Positions 1-5,588 of a DNA stretch of 8,521 nt are shown here, piece after piece. A program made the position numbers and the translations under genes. The stretch spans positions 1 to 8,521 of the forward strand of contig JACOSF010000255.1 in NCBI GenBank assembly GCA_016179005.1, in the 5' to 3' direction. The notes below the pieces were generated by a model. It was not told where the DNA came from and searched no databases. It saw only the letters and a program-made list of their open reading frames with translations. Source of the stretch: Acidobacteriota bacterium (GTDB taxonomy: Bacteria > Acidobacteriota > Terriglobia > Acidiferrales > UBA7541). Position 1 is the stretch's first letter, and each line of letters starts with the position of its first letter.

Positions 1-1
1 C

Positions 2-493
2 GCGGTGGCCAAAGGCATCGCCGATCCGGCCAAGCTCGGCGTGGGCGGCTGGTCCTATGGCGGCATCATGACCAACTACGTGATCACCAAGTCCGGCGAC
101 CGCTTCAAGGCGGCCATCTCCGGCGCCAGCGAAGCGCTCTACGTCGCCAATTACGGCCACGATCACTACCAGAAGCTGTGGGAATGGGAGCTCGGGCTGC
201 CCTGGGAGGCACGCGCGCTGTGGGAAAAACTCTCCCCTTACAACCAGGTGCAGAAAATTGTGACGCCCACGCTCTGGATCGGCGGGGAGAAAGACTGGAA
301 CGTCCCCATCATCAATTCCGAGCAGATGTATCAGTCCATGAAGCGGTTAGGGCGGACCACGCAACTGGTGGTCTACCCGGGAGAGCACCACGGCATCTCA
401 AAGCCGTCGTACCTGAAGGATCGCTTCGAGCGCTACCTGGCGTGGTATGGGCAGTACATCAAGGACGAGGCACCGCCGAAAAAGGCGGACTAG
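2..493 (+). CDS. S9 family (prolyl oligopeptidase-type) serine peptidase, C-terminal part
   Basis: This is the end of an alpha/beta-hydrolase peptidase of family S9 (Peptidase_S9 domain), which cleaves short peptides or removes N-terminal residues. The reading frame is open to the left edge, so the N-terminal beta-propeller and the true start lie outside the window. The GTG at 5 is only an internal codon. Counting from that codon, the nucleophile elbow GWSYGG places the catalytic Ser at residue 17. The acid is Asp97 in GGEKDWNVP, and the catalytic His is most likely His129 in GEHHGIS. All three triad residues are in the expected order and spacing. The C-terminus is short and lysine-rich. The gene ends five bases from the stop of the convergent gene on the other strand. 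Family assignment is firm. Whether it is an acylaminoacyl peptidase or a dipeptidyl peptidase cannot be told from this part. Confidence 0.93.
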   Translation, partial: AVAKGIADPAKLGVGGWSYGGIMTNYVITKSGDRFKAAISGASEALYVANYGHDHYQKLWEWELGLPWEARALWEKLSPYNQVQKIVTPTLWIGGEKDWNVPIINSEQMYQSMKRLGRTTQLVVYPGEHHGISKPSYLKDRFERYLAWYGQYIKDEAPPKKAD

Positions 494-498
494 CGCGG

Positions 499-1014
499 TC
501 AGTTGATTTCGAGAGGCGTGAGCTTTCCGTCCTTCTTCACGCCGAGGCGGATGGGACGCGGCGGGCCTTTCTTCGGCACGGTGACCTCGACCCAGAGTTC
601 TTCGCCTTGCGCGCGCCGCGAGGGATCGGCGATGTGCTCCGGAATGAAGTAGGCGACAGGCTCGTAGAGCACCACGGGCGCTATTCTTGGCGGACTGGGC
701 AGGAGCAATCGGAGACCTGTTCGCTTATCCGTTCGCAGTGCGGTGAGCTGGTTGTTCTCTACACTTAATTCGACGTCTTGATCCCACCACCGTTTCAGGT
801 CCACTTCCTTGTTCCGGCCGGGGCTCCATTTTTCGATCACTTCCAGACGAAGCTGAACGTATCGCCCGCGGATGGGCAGGTCGGGACCTACCGGCGCGGT
901 TTTGACCCACACGCGCGGGCGCGTGGCGCGGTCGTAGAGCATTTTCCCAGCGAGGCTCAATACCAGGGCGATCTGCAAGACTGCGAGGAGCACACCTCTG
1001 TAAAGAGGCTTCAT
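499..1014 (-). CDS. GDYXXLXY-type domain protein, partner of DUF2157
   Basis: A 171-residue protein with one N-terminal membrane helix (about residues 6-23), followed by a soluble, probably extracytoplasmic part. It carries GRYVQLRLEV at residues 50-59. This corresponds to the GDYXXLXY signature that names the family, with Arg in place of the Asp. A second conserved-looking stretch is YEPVAYFIPEHIADP at 117-131. Genes of this family commonly sit directly behind a DUF2157 membrane-protein gene, and that is the arrangement here. Function is unknown. I chose the ATG at 1012-1014 because it overlaps the upstream stop as ATGA and has a ribosome binding site. The longer frame reaching 1314 has no membrane or family signal in its extension and overlaps the DUF2157 gene. 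The stop is five bases from the convergent peptidase gene, with no obvious terminator between them. Confidence 0.85.
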   Translation of the reverse strand: MKPLYRGVLLAVLQIALVLSLAGKMLYDRATRPRVWVKTAPVGPDLPIRGRYVQLRLEVIEKWSPGRNKEVDLKRWWDQDVELSVENNQLTALRTDKRTGLRLLLPSPPRIAPVVLYEPVAYFIPEHIADPSRRAQGEELWVEVTVPKKGPPRPIRLGVKKDGKLTPLEIN

Positions 1015-2162
1015 GATGCACCTCGATCGAGACGTGCGACCAGGCGGCGCCGCGTGCGCTCGAGGAACCAGCCGCCCACCAGGAACATCACGCCCAGCCC
1101 CATCAGCGTGTTGGCGCGGCCCAGCTTGTCCATGACGCTGGCGAAGTAGAAGGTGATAACCGTGATGGCAAAACCGGCGACGCCAAGATTGATGCGCTCT
1201 TCGCGCTCTTCGTAGAGGCCCCAGGCCACCATCCCCACGGAACCCAGCAAACACCAGAGATAGATCCCCAACTGGTGCCAGAAATATACTAGCCCGGAAC
1301 CCAATGCCTCCCATCTTTCAGGCCACACGCCGAGGACCAGAACCCACCCAGCCGCCAACACAGCCTGCCTTGCTCCACGGCGGCGAAGAAAAAGAGCGAG
1401 GGCGAGTGGGAGCGCATACGCCAAAGCCCATCCGAGCGCGAGCAGACCAGCGGACGCTTGCGCGGTACGCCCCCAGCTGTACCAATTCCCTGTGGCAGCG
1501 AAGACCGCAGGAATCAGCGCAATGCCGCCAATCCAAATCAGGGCTTTCTGCACCGCGCCGACCTTTTCCTTGCCGGCAGCAGTGAAGTACACGATGGCCA
1601 GAAGCAGTTCGCCTTGCAAGATGATGCGCTGGGCGCCGATCATCCGTTCCGTAGCGACTGCCCATTCGGCGAAGAGCCAAATGGGAGTTAGTACGGCGGC
1701 CATCGCGGCGTGGGGCCAATCGCGGAATAGCATCCAGCCGAGCCAGGCTCCGGCAGCCCAGAGCATGAAGCCGCCCGGCCAGTGTTCTTCGAGGTTGAAG
1801 ATCTGCCCGGAGAGAAAGATCGCGGCGCCGAGCGCTGCCGTGCCCACAGCGTGCAGCACGGTAGCGAGCGTGGAAAAGCGCTGCGCCATGACTGCTCCAC
1901 CCAAGTGCAACACTGCCACCATGGCAAGGACGACGGAGAAACGGCCGAGGGACGACAGTTCATCCCAATGCGCGGCTACGAACAGCAAAATTCCCGCAGC
2001 CAGAAGCAGTCCGCCGAATGCGAGCGCCAAACGCACCTGCCAGCGAAAGCTCTGCGGCTTCTCGCGCTGCGCTTCGAAGGCGCGGATGCGCTCGGCGGCA
2101 GCGGCGTCCAGCAAACCGGCGCCCAGCCAGCGTTCGAGAGCAGATTTCCAGTCGGCTGCCAC
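1011..2162 (-). CDS. DUF2157 polytopic membrane protein
   Basis: A 383-residue integral membrane protein of the DUF2157 family, function unknown. The N-terminal 40 residues are soluble and helical (ERWLGAGLLDAAAAERIRAF). They precede the family's typical first segment, in which the glycine-rich helix at about 45-64 runs into LFVAAHWDELSSLGRF. About eleven or twelve hydrophobic segments follow, near residues 45-64, 75-92, 100-118, 130-146, 152-167, 185-196, 208-223, 237-259, 267-280, 291-317, 326-344 and 351-367. The motif SGQIFNLEEHW at 118-128 is also typical. The C-terminus is arginine-rich (RTRRRLVARLDR) and should be cytoplasmic. The start is GTG at 2160-2162. I see no good Shine-Dalgarno sequence before it, so the start is less certain than the family. 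It is the first gene of a two-gene operon with the GDYXXLXY gene, which it overlaps by four bases. Confidence 0.88.
   Translation of the reverse strand: MAADWKSALERWLGAGLLDAAAAERIRAFEAQREKPQSFRWQVRLALAFGGLLLAAGILLFVAAHWDELSSLGRFSVVLAMVAVLHLGGAVMAQRFSTLATVLHAVGTAALGAAIFLSGQIFNLEEHWPGGFMLWAAGAWLGWMLFRDWPHAAMAAVLTPIWLFAEWAVATERMIGAQRIILQGELLLAIVYFTAAGKEKVGAVQKALIWIGGIALIPAVFAATGNWYSWGRTAQASAGLLALGWALAYALPLALALFLRRRGARQAVLAAGWVLVLGVWPERWEALGSGLVYFWHQLGIYLWCLLGSVGMVAWGLYEEREERINLGVAGFAITVITFYFASVMDKLGRANTLMGLGVMFLVGGWFLERTRRRLVARLDRGAS
1019..1024 (-). promoter_or_regulatory. Ribosome binding site of the GDYXXLXY gene
   Basis: On the minus strand GAGGTG lies four bases before the ATG at 1014, inside the last codons of the DUF2157 gene. 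Together with the ATGA overlap this fixes the start and suggests translational coupling. Confidence 0.6.
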
Positions 2163-2499
2163 AGAGTGAGCGGGAATCCAAGGAATGAAATCGAGAGACA
2201 GGGCCGATTGGGGATGCCCGCGGTGCGGAGGCTACCACACAATGACGCCGGACGTTCAATGAATCTAGCGACATTTCGCAGGGGAGAGGAGGTTAGGCAG
2301 ACTGAAGATTTGAGGTGTGGGACCCAGCCAAGTTCTATTCGATGGCTCGACGCCAGCCTTATAGCGCGGTGATTCCATGGCTTTAAGCTGCATTCCCAAG
2401 GATGCTTCCAGCTGACCGGTCCTGCTGTACTTTTGCGGCAAAGTATGGTAAGTTATTGGTGCGTTTGGCTCTTGTAATTCCTTTTGACCTGTTCAAATG
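2163..2499. other. Intergenic region between divergent DUF2157 and csp genes
   Basis: I see no convincing gene here. The short open frames on both strands lack ribosome binding sites and protein-like composition. The region must hold the DUF2157 promoter (minus) and the csp promoter (plus), but I found no strong -35/-10 pair for either. A TATGGT at 2444-2449 could be a -10 for the plus strand but lacks a matching -35. An imperfect hairpin lies at 2386-2413. Its arms are AGCT plus GCATTCC and GGATGC plus AGCT, with one bulged T and an internal loop. Confidence 0.5.
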
Positions 2500-2526
2500 G
2501 GCTGCAGGGCGAACCTGCGGCCTTTT
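2500..2526 (+). terminator. Terminator-like hairpin in the csp leader
   Basis: GGCTGCAGG at 2500-2508 pairs over nine base pairs (one G-U) with CCTGCGGCC at 2514-2522 around the loop GCGAA. TTTTGTGTTT follows directly. This is the form of an intrinsic terminator, but it sits about 90 bases upstream of the csp start on the same strand. It could be an attenuator in the csp leader, the end of a small RNA started near 2400-2450, or simply a stable leader hairpin. The pairing is read directly from the sequence; the role is inference. Confidence 0.6.
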
Positions 2527-2613
2527 GTGTTTGGGGCACAAGGCGAACAAGAAGCGCAACGCAAAATTGGCCGCGCGAGGCAACCGCGCGTGGCTTCATC
2601 AAGAGGAACAGCA
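2523..2613 (+). promoter_or_regulatory. Structured 5' leader of the cold shock gene
   Basis: Downstream of the first hairpin, TTGTG at 2525-2529 can pair with CACAA at 2537-2541, which would tie up the T run of that hairpin. CGCGCG at 2572-2577 can pair with CGCGCG at 2585-2590 just before the ribosome binding site. Cold shock genes often have long structured leaders that act as thermosensors, and this arrangement would fit. No homology to a named leader motif is claimed. Confidence 0.4.
2601..2607 (+). promoter_or_regulatory. Ribosome binding site that fixes the TTG start of csp
   Basis: AAGAGGA lies six bases before TTG at 2614. The only in-frame ATG, at 2497, has no such site and would add 39 residues with no similarity to cold shock proteins. 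Confidence 0.75.
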
Positions 2614-2817
2614 TTGAGAGAACAAGGAACAGTAAAGTGGTTCAACGCCAGCAAGGGCTACGGATTCATCCAGCGCCAGTCCGGTGAGGATGTTTTCGTG
2701 CACTTTTCCGCCATTCAGTCGGAAGGGTACAAGACGCTCAATGAAGGCCAGGCGGTTGAGTTCGAAGTGAAGACGGGCCCCAAGGGCCTGCAAGCCGAGA
2801 ACGTCGTCGGCCTCTAG
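2614..2817 (+). CDS. Cold shock protein, CspA family
   Basis: A 67-residue single cold-shock domain, the normal length for the family. It is a five-stranded beta-barrel that binds single-stranded RNA or DNA in the cytoplasm and acts as an RNA chaperone. RNP1 is seen as KGYGFIQ (residues 14-20) and RNP2 as VFVHF (27-31). The usual opening GTVKWFN (5-11) and closing GLQAENVV are also present. The start is taken as TTG at 2614 because the protein then begins [11 protein letters not shown], as relatives do, and a good ribosome binding site is correctly spaced. A longer frame from ATG 2497 would put leader-hairpin sequence into the protein and is rejected. A long structured leader precedes the gene and a strong hairpin follows it, so it is probably transcribed alone and controlled after transcription starts. 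Confidence 0.93.
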   Translation: MREQGTVKWFNASKGYGFIQRQSGEDVFVHFSAIQSEGYKTLNEGQAVEFEVKTGPKGLQAENVVGL

Positions 2818-2827
2818 CAAGCCCAAG

Positions 2828-2853
2828 GGGGAGGCCGCCCGCGCGGCCACCCC
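2828..2853 (+). terminator. Hairpin terminator after csp
   Basis: GGGG at 2828-2831 and GGCCGC at 2833-2838 pair with GCGGCC at 2843-2848 and CCCC at 2850-2853. A single A-A mismatch and a four-base loop (CCGC) interrupt the ten base pairs. It starts ten bases after the csp stop. The following sequence is pyrimidine-rich (GTTTCAGATTTCTTCCCC) but not a clean T run, so termination strength is uncertain. Confidence 0.65.
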
Positions 2854-2940
2854 ATGTTTCAGATTTCTTCCCCCATTCTTCCTCGTCGCTGAAGAGTCTG
2901 GAGTAGGAACGGAACGCGCGAGGATTGGTGCCCGCCAAAA

Positions 2941-2945
2941 GGAGG
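2941..2945 (+). promoter_or_regulatory. Ribosome binding site of the 78-residue protein
   Basis: AAAAGGAGG ends four bases before ATG 2950. It is a near-perfect Shine-Dalgarno sequence, which supports this short gene as real. Confidence 0.7.
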
Positions 2946-2949
2946 CGTC

Positions 2950-3186
2950 ATGCGTTCACTTGGTGAAGGACAGCAGCTCAAGCACGACACGTACGGGCTG
3001 GGAGTCGTGACCCAGTCGGACAACGAGCGCACCACGATTGATTTTGACGACCACGGAAAAAAACTTTTTGTGACCAGCCTGATGACAGCGGAATTGATCG
3101 GCGAAGCGCCGGCCGTTCCCCCGCGCCGCCGCCGCCGCAAGGTGGCCGTGCGCAAGGCCGTGGCTGTCGCCGCCGGCAAGCCGTAA
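2950..3186 (+). CDS. Small Tudor-like (UvrD-tail/DUF3553-like) protein with basic tail
   Basis: A 78-residue protein. Residues 5-45 (GEGQQLKHDTYGLGVV, then ERTTIDFDDHGKKLFV) fit the pattern of small SH3/Tudor-like domains found at the C-terminus of UvrD/PcrA helicases and in DUF3553 proteins. That pattern is G-x-x-V-x-H-x-x-[FY]-G-x-G-x-V, then a turn, then a strand ending F-x-x-x-G-x-K. In UvrD-type proteins this domain contacts RNA polymerase. Residues 57-78 form a proline- and arginine-rich tail (PPRRRRRKVAVRKAVAV) suited to binding nucleic acid. I infer a small nucleic-acid- or polymerase-associated protein; the exact role is unknown. A strong ribosome binding site fixes the start. It lies 132 bases after csp, behind a hairpin, and is followed by its own terminator. 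The alternative is a lineage-specific protein that matches the Tudor pattern by chance. Confidence 0.75.
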   Translation: MRSLGEGQQLKHDTYGLGVVTQSDNERTTIDFDDHGKKLFVTSLMTAELIGEAPAVPPRRRRRKVAVRKAVAVAAGKP

Positions 3187-3202
3187 CCCGCACAGCCCGG
3201 AT

Positions 3203-3231
3203 TTGGAATCCGCAAGACCCCGGCTTACAAT
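3203..3231 (+). promoter_or_regulatory. Sigma-70-type promoter for the DUF6526 gene
   Basis: TTGGAA at 3203-3208 and TACAAT at 3226-3231 are separated by exactly 17 bases. The -10 matches the consensus at five of six positions and the -35 at four of six. Transcription would begin near 3238, inside the 3' arm of the terminator hairpin, about 40 bases before ATG 3280. Confidence 0.6.
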
Positions 3232-3251
3232 GGCGGGGTCTTCTGCTTTTT
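3214..3251 (+). terminator. Intrinsic terminator after the Tudor-like gene
   Basis: AAGACCCCG at 3214-3222 and CGGGGTCTT at 3234-3242 form a perfect nine-base-pair stem around an eleven-base loop. CTGC and five Ts at 3247-3251 follow. It begins 27 bases after the stop at 3186. It overlaps a promoter-like sequence for the next gene. Confidence 0.75.
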
Positions 3252-3279
3252 GGGGCACACGATTTCCGAGGAGGAATTC

Positions 3280-3720
3280 ATGGCGGAGCAAATCAGTCAG
3301 AACTACTCGAACCACGCGCGCAAGCTGCCGCCGCTGTACATTGCGGCGTCGCTGGTCCTTGCCATCAATGTGCTCTGGACGATATACGTGGCCGTGCGGA
3401 ATCTGTCTATCGGGTCCGTGCTGCACATTTTCTTCGCGGCATCGCTGGTGGTTTTGTTCGTGTTTTCCCGCACCTTTGCTCTGTCTGTGCAGGACCGCGT
3501 CATCCGGCTCGAGGAACGCATGCGCCTGGAGCGCCTGCTCCCCGCAGAGTTGCGCCCGCGCATCGGCGAATTCACCGTGAAACAGCTCGTCGGCTTGCGC
3601 TTTGCCAGCGATGCCGAGCTTCCCGCGCTGGCCCGCGAGGTCCTCGACGGAAAGCTCAAGGAACTCGACGCCATCAAGCGTGCCGTGAAGGACTGGCGCG
3701 CGGACTGGCAGCGCGCCTAG
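3280..3720 (+). CDS. DUF6526 family two-helix membrane protein
   Basis: A 146-residue protein of the DUF6526 family, function unknown. The N-terminus has the family's NYSNHARKLPPLY (residues 8-20). Two membrane helices follow (about 20-40 and 47-64), then a cytoplasmic-looking helical part. That part contains the highly characteristic ALSVQDRVIRLEERMRL (67-83), LLPAELRPRIGEFTVKQLVGLRFASDAELP (86-115) and the closing AIKRAVKDWRADW (131-143). The start is ATG 3280, preceded by GAGGAGG five bases away. An in-frame ATG at 3250 would add ten residues, begin inside the terminator/promoter region and lack a ribosome binding site. The gene has its own likely promoter at 3203-3231 and is followed by a palindrome at 3756-3792, so it is probably a single transcription unit. 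Confidence 0.88.
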   Translation: MAEQISQNYSNHARKLPPLYIAASLVLAINVLWTIYVAVRNLSIGSVLHIFFAASLVVLFVFSRTFALSVQDRVIRLEERMRLERLLPAELRPRIGEFTVKQLVGLRFASDAELPALAREVLDGKLKELDAIKRAVKDWRADWQRA

Positions 3721-3755
3721 AAGGCACCCGCCCGCAAACTGCACGTGAAGGAGAG

Positions 3756-3792
3756 ATCCTTCGTCCCGATTAAAAGCATCGGGACTCAGGAT
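3756..3792. repeat. Palindromic intergenic (REP-like) element
   Basis: The 37-base imperfect palindrome has outer arms ATCCT and AGGAT, a TC/TC internal mismatch, inner arms GTCCCGAT and ATCGGGAC, and a seven-base loop TAAAAGC. The flanks (GAG before, GACAC after) and the motif CTCAGGATGACA resemble a dispersed intergenic repeat that I recall from acidobacterial and some other genomes. Only one copy is in this window, so repetition cannot be shown here. It lies 36 bases after the DUF6526 stop and may also act as a transcription terminator or mRNA-end stabiliser. Confidence 0.6.
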
Positions 3793-3881
3793 GACACGAT
3801 TGAAGAAAAGCGTTACGGGCAGGTGCCGCCGGTCACGAACCAGCACTTCGTGAATTCCGACTGCTTTCGGGAGACCCAGGA

Positions 3882-4730
3882 ATGAGACACGGAAAGAGAA
3901 TTCTCGTACTTCTCGGCGCGGCCGCCCTGATGGCCGCCGTTCCTCCGGCGCGGGCGCAAGCGCCGGCCGGACCGGACCGCAGCCTTGAAAAAGTCAAGAT
4001 TGACCCCCAGGGCGCGCCGCCGCCCGTGCCCATCGCGGAAATCATCCAACAGTTTGCGGCGAAGGAATCGGAATTCCGCGTGGCGCGCGGCGAATATACG
4101 TACACGCAGACCGTACTGGTGGAGGACCTGGGCAGCTATGGCGAAAAGCAGGGCGAGTACCGCGTGGTGAGCGACATCATTTTTACTCCCGAGGGAAAGC
4201 GATACGAAAAAATCACCTACGCCCCGCCCAGCTCGCTCAAGTCCATCGGCATGACGCCGGAAGACGAAAGAGACATTGCCAATGTTTTTCCGTTCGTCCT
4301 GGGCACGGAAGATTTGCCCCATTACGACGTGGAATACCTGGGGCGCCAGCCGATTGATGAAATTGGAACCTATGTTTTCAGCATCCGGCCGAAGCAGATC
4401 GAACCGGGGCAGCGCTATTTTCGGGGCACGATCTGGGTGGACGACCGCGACTTGCAGATCGTGAAGTCGTTTGGGAAATCCGTGCCGGATAATCCCAAGA
4501 AGGGGCCGGAGAATCTCTTTCCGATATTCGAAACGTGGCGGGAACAAATTGACGGGAAATACTGGTTCCCGACGCTGACGCGCGCCAACGACACGTTGCA
4601 CTTCAAGGGCGGCGACGTCCGCATTCGCATCTCCGTGCGCTACTCCAATTACAAGCGATTCAAGAGCACCACGCGGATCATCAGCACCGAGCCCATCAAG
4701 CCTGAAGAAAAGAAGCCCCCGCAGCGGTGA
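3882..4730 (+). CDS. Secreted protein of unknown function, possible LolA-like fold
   Basis: A 282-residue exported protein. The signal peptide is clear: basic MRHGKR, a hydrophobic core, and cleavage after ARA or AQA near residue 25-27. There is no lipobox cysteine, so it should be periplasmic or secreted rather than a lipoprotein. The mature part is rich in beta-strand signals. One stretch, YFRGTIWVDDRDLQIVKSFGK, is followed by TWREQIDGKYWFPTLTRA. This layout (a strand, a turn with acidic residues, then an Ile-Val-Lys strand) recalls LolA/LolB-type and outer-membrane-lipoprotein-sorting domains, but no diagnostic motif decides this. The C-terminus is proline- and lysine-rich. ATG 3882 is preceded by GGGAG at a workable distance. 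The gene ends 39 bases from the convergent secreted-protein gene. I recognise the type as common in Acidobacteriota but know of no assigned function. Confidence 0.8.
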   Translation: MRHGKRILVLLGAAALMAAVPPARAQAPAGPDRSLEKVKIDPQGAPPPVPIAEIIQQFAAKESEFRVARGEYTYTQTVLVEDLGSYGEKQGEYRVVSDIIFTPEGKRYEKITYAPPSSLKSIGMTPEDERDIANVFPFVLGTEDLPHYDVEYLGRQPIDEIGTYVFSIRPKQIEPGQRYFRGTIWVDDRDLQIVKSFGKSVPDNPKKGPENLFPIFETWREQIDGKYWFPTLTRANDTLHFKGGDVRIRISVRYSNYKRFKSTTRIISTEPIKPEEKKPPQR

Positions 4731-4769
4731 CAGCGCGCTGCGAGGGCTGGTTGTAAGGCCGTGCGGAGT

Positions 4770-5504
4770 TCAGTACAGGACTGCGCCGTTTACGGTCATC
4801 TTCTCTATTTTGAAATCTTGATAGACTCGCGCCGCGCCTTCCGGGCCGATGTTGGGATGCTGAAACTCCACGCCGATCGTCTTCACGTCCGGGGTGATTA
4901 ACGATTCTCCATTCAAGCGCCGCGGAAAGATCAACTCAAACTCCAGGCCTCCGCCTTTTGCCGCGACGTACTTGAGCGGGGACACGCGCTTTCCCGTCGA
5001 CGTGGTCAGATACGCCTCGATGGGCACGGTTCCCTCCGGGTAATTCGACTGCCAGAAGCGCATCAATTCCCGTTCGTCATTCTGGATGTTGGTGCCGTAA
5101 AGAACGTGGACGACAATCACGTCGTCATACTTCCGCAATAGGAAGGTCTCGGTGGAGGCATCGAAGTTCTTTTTTTCGCCCGCGCTCATCTTGTCGTACT
5201 TATTGCGGAACTGAAGGTCACGGATGAACGCCTGGCGCACGGGCAGCGCCGAGCGAAGCTGGATGACATAGAAAATCTGCTGCTCCGTTTCCCGGGTGTC
5301 TCCCTTGGTGGGCTGGCCGAAACGATCCTGGGCCACGTGCGTGCGGTACCACTTATGCGCCCAGGGAGAATCCTCCTGCATCTTCTTGCATTCGTCCTTG
5401 GACCACGTTTGCCATTGCTTCTTTTCCCAGAACCCCTGCGCGGTGGCGGCCGCGGCCCACACACTGAGTGCCAGCAGCGCCAGTGAAATATTCCGTGCTT
5501 TCAT
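4770..5504 (-). CDS. Secreted hypothetical protein
   Basis: A 244-residue exported protein with no function I can name. The signal peptide is MKARNISLALLALSVWAAAATA, with cleavage probably after residue 22. The mature part opens with KKQWQTWSKDECKKMQEDSPWAHKW (28-52). This tryptophan-rich pattern, with W-S-K-D-E-C before a SPWA motif, is one I associate with acidobacterial secreted proteins. A second recognisable block is DVIVVHVLYGTNIQNDERELMRFW (128-151), and the C-terminal half looks beta-rich. The start at 5504 is chosen because it gives the signal peptide directly and has GAGGGAG upstream. A longer frame to 5576 adds 24 residues before the signal peptide and is rejected. It lies 84 bases downstream of the nuclease gene on the same strand, so read-through from that gene is possible. 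Confidence 0.8.
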   Translation of the reverse strand: MKARNISLALLALSVWAAAATAQGFWEKKQWQTWSKDECKKMQEDSPWAHKWYRTHVAQDRFGQPTKGDTRETEQQIFYVIQLRSALPVRQAFIRDLQFRNKYDKMSAGEKKNFDASTETFLLRKYDDVIVVHVLYGTNIQNDERELMRFWQSNYPEGTVPIEAYLTTSTGKRVSPLKYVAAKGGGLEFELIFPRRLNGESLITPDVKTIGVEFQHPNIGPEGAARVYQDFKIEKMTVNGAVLY

Positions 5505-5534
5505 AGAGTTCTCCCTCTGGTTACCCATTGACGT

Positions 5535-5564
5535 ATTGTGCCGGTCAACCGTTACACGGGCCAA
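5535..5564 (-). promoter_or_regulatory. Weak candidate promoter for the secreted-protein gene
   Basis: On the minus strand TTGGCC (5559-5564) and CACAAT (5535-5540) are 18 bases apart, each matching the consensus at four of six positions. An inverted repeat TTGAC-N11-GTCAA (5528-5548) overlaps it. Both could be chance. Confidence 0.25.
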
Positions 5565-5588
5565 GCCGGAGTTCACCAGCGCGGCGCA

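Noticed and set aside
1492..2169. 225-codon open frame on the plus strand
   Set aside because: It is a shadow of the DUF2157 gene, rich in Ala, Ser and Pro, with no motif and no ribosome binding site.
2497..2613. N-terminal extension of the cold shock protein from ATG 2497
   Set aside because: The extension is encoded by the leader hairpin, has no ribosome binding site and no similarity to the family. TTG 2614 fits better.
2956..3846. 296-codon open frame on the minus strand
   Set aside because: It runs across two well-supported plus-strand genes and their terminator and promoter. Its composition is His/Arg-rich and unlike a folded protein.
3813..4601. 262-codon open frame on the minus strand
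   Set aside because: It is antisense to the secreted-protein gene at 3882, which has a signal peptide and recognisable family character. This frame has neither.
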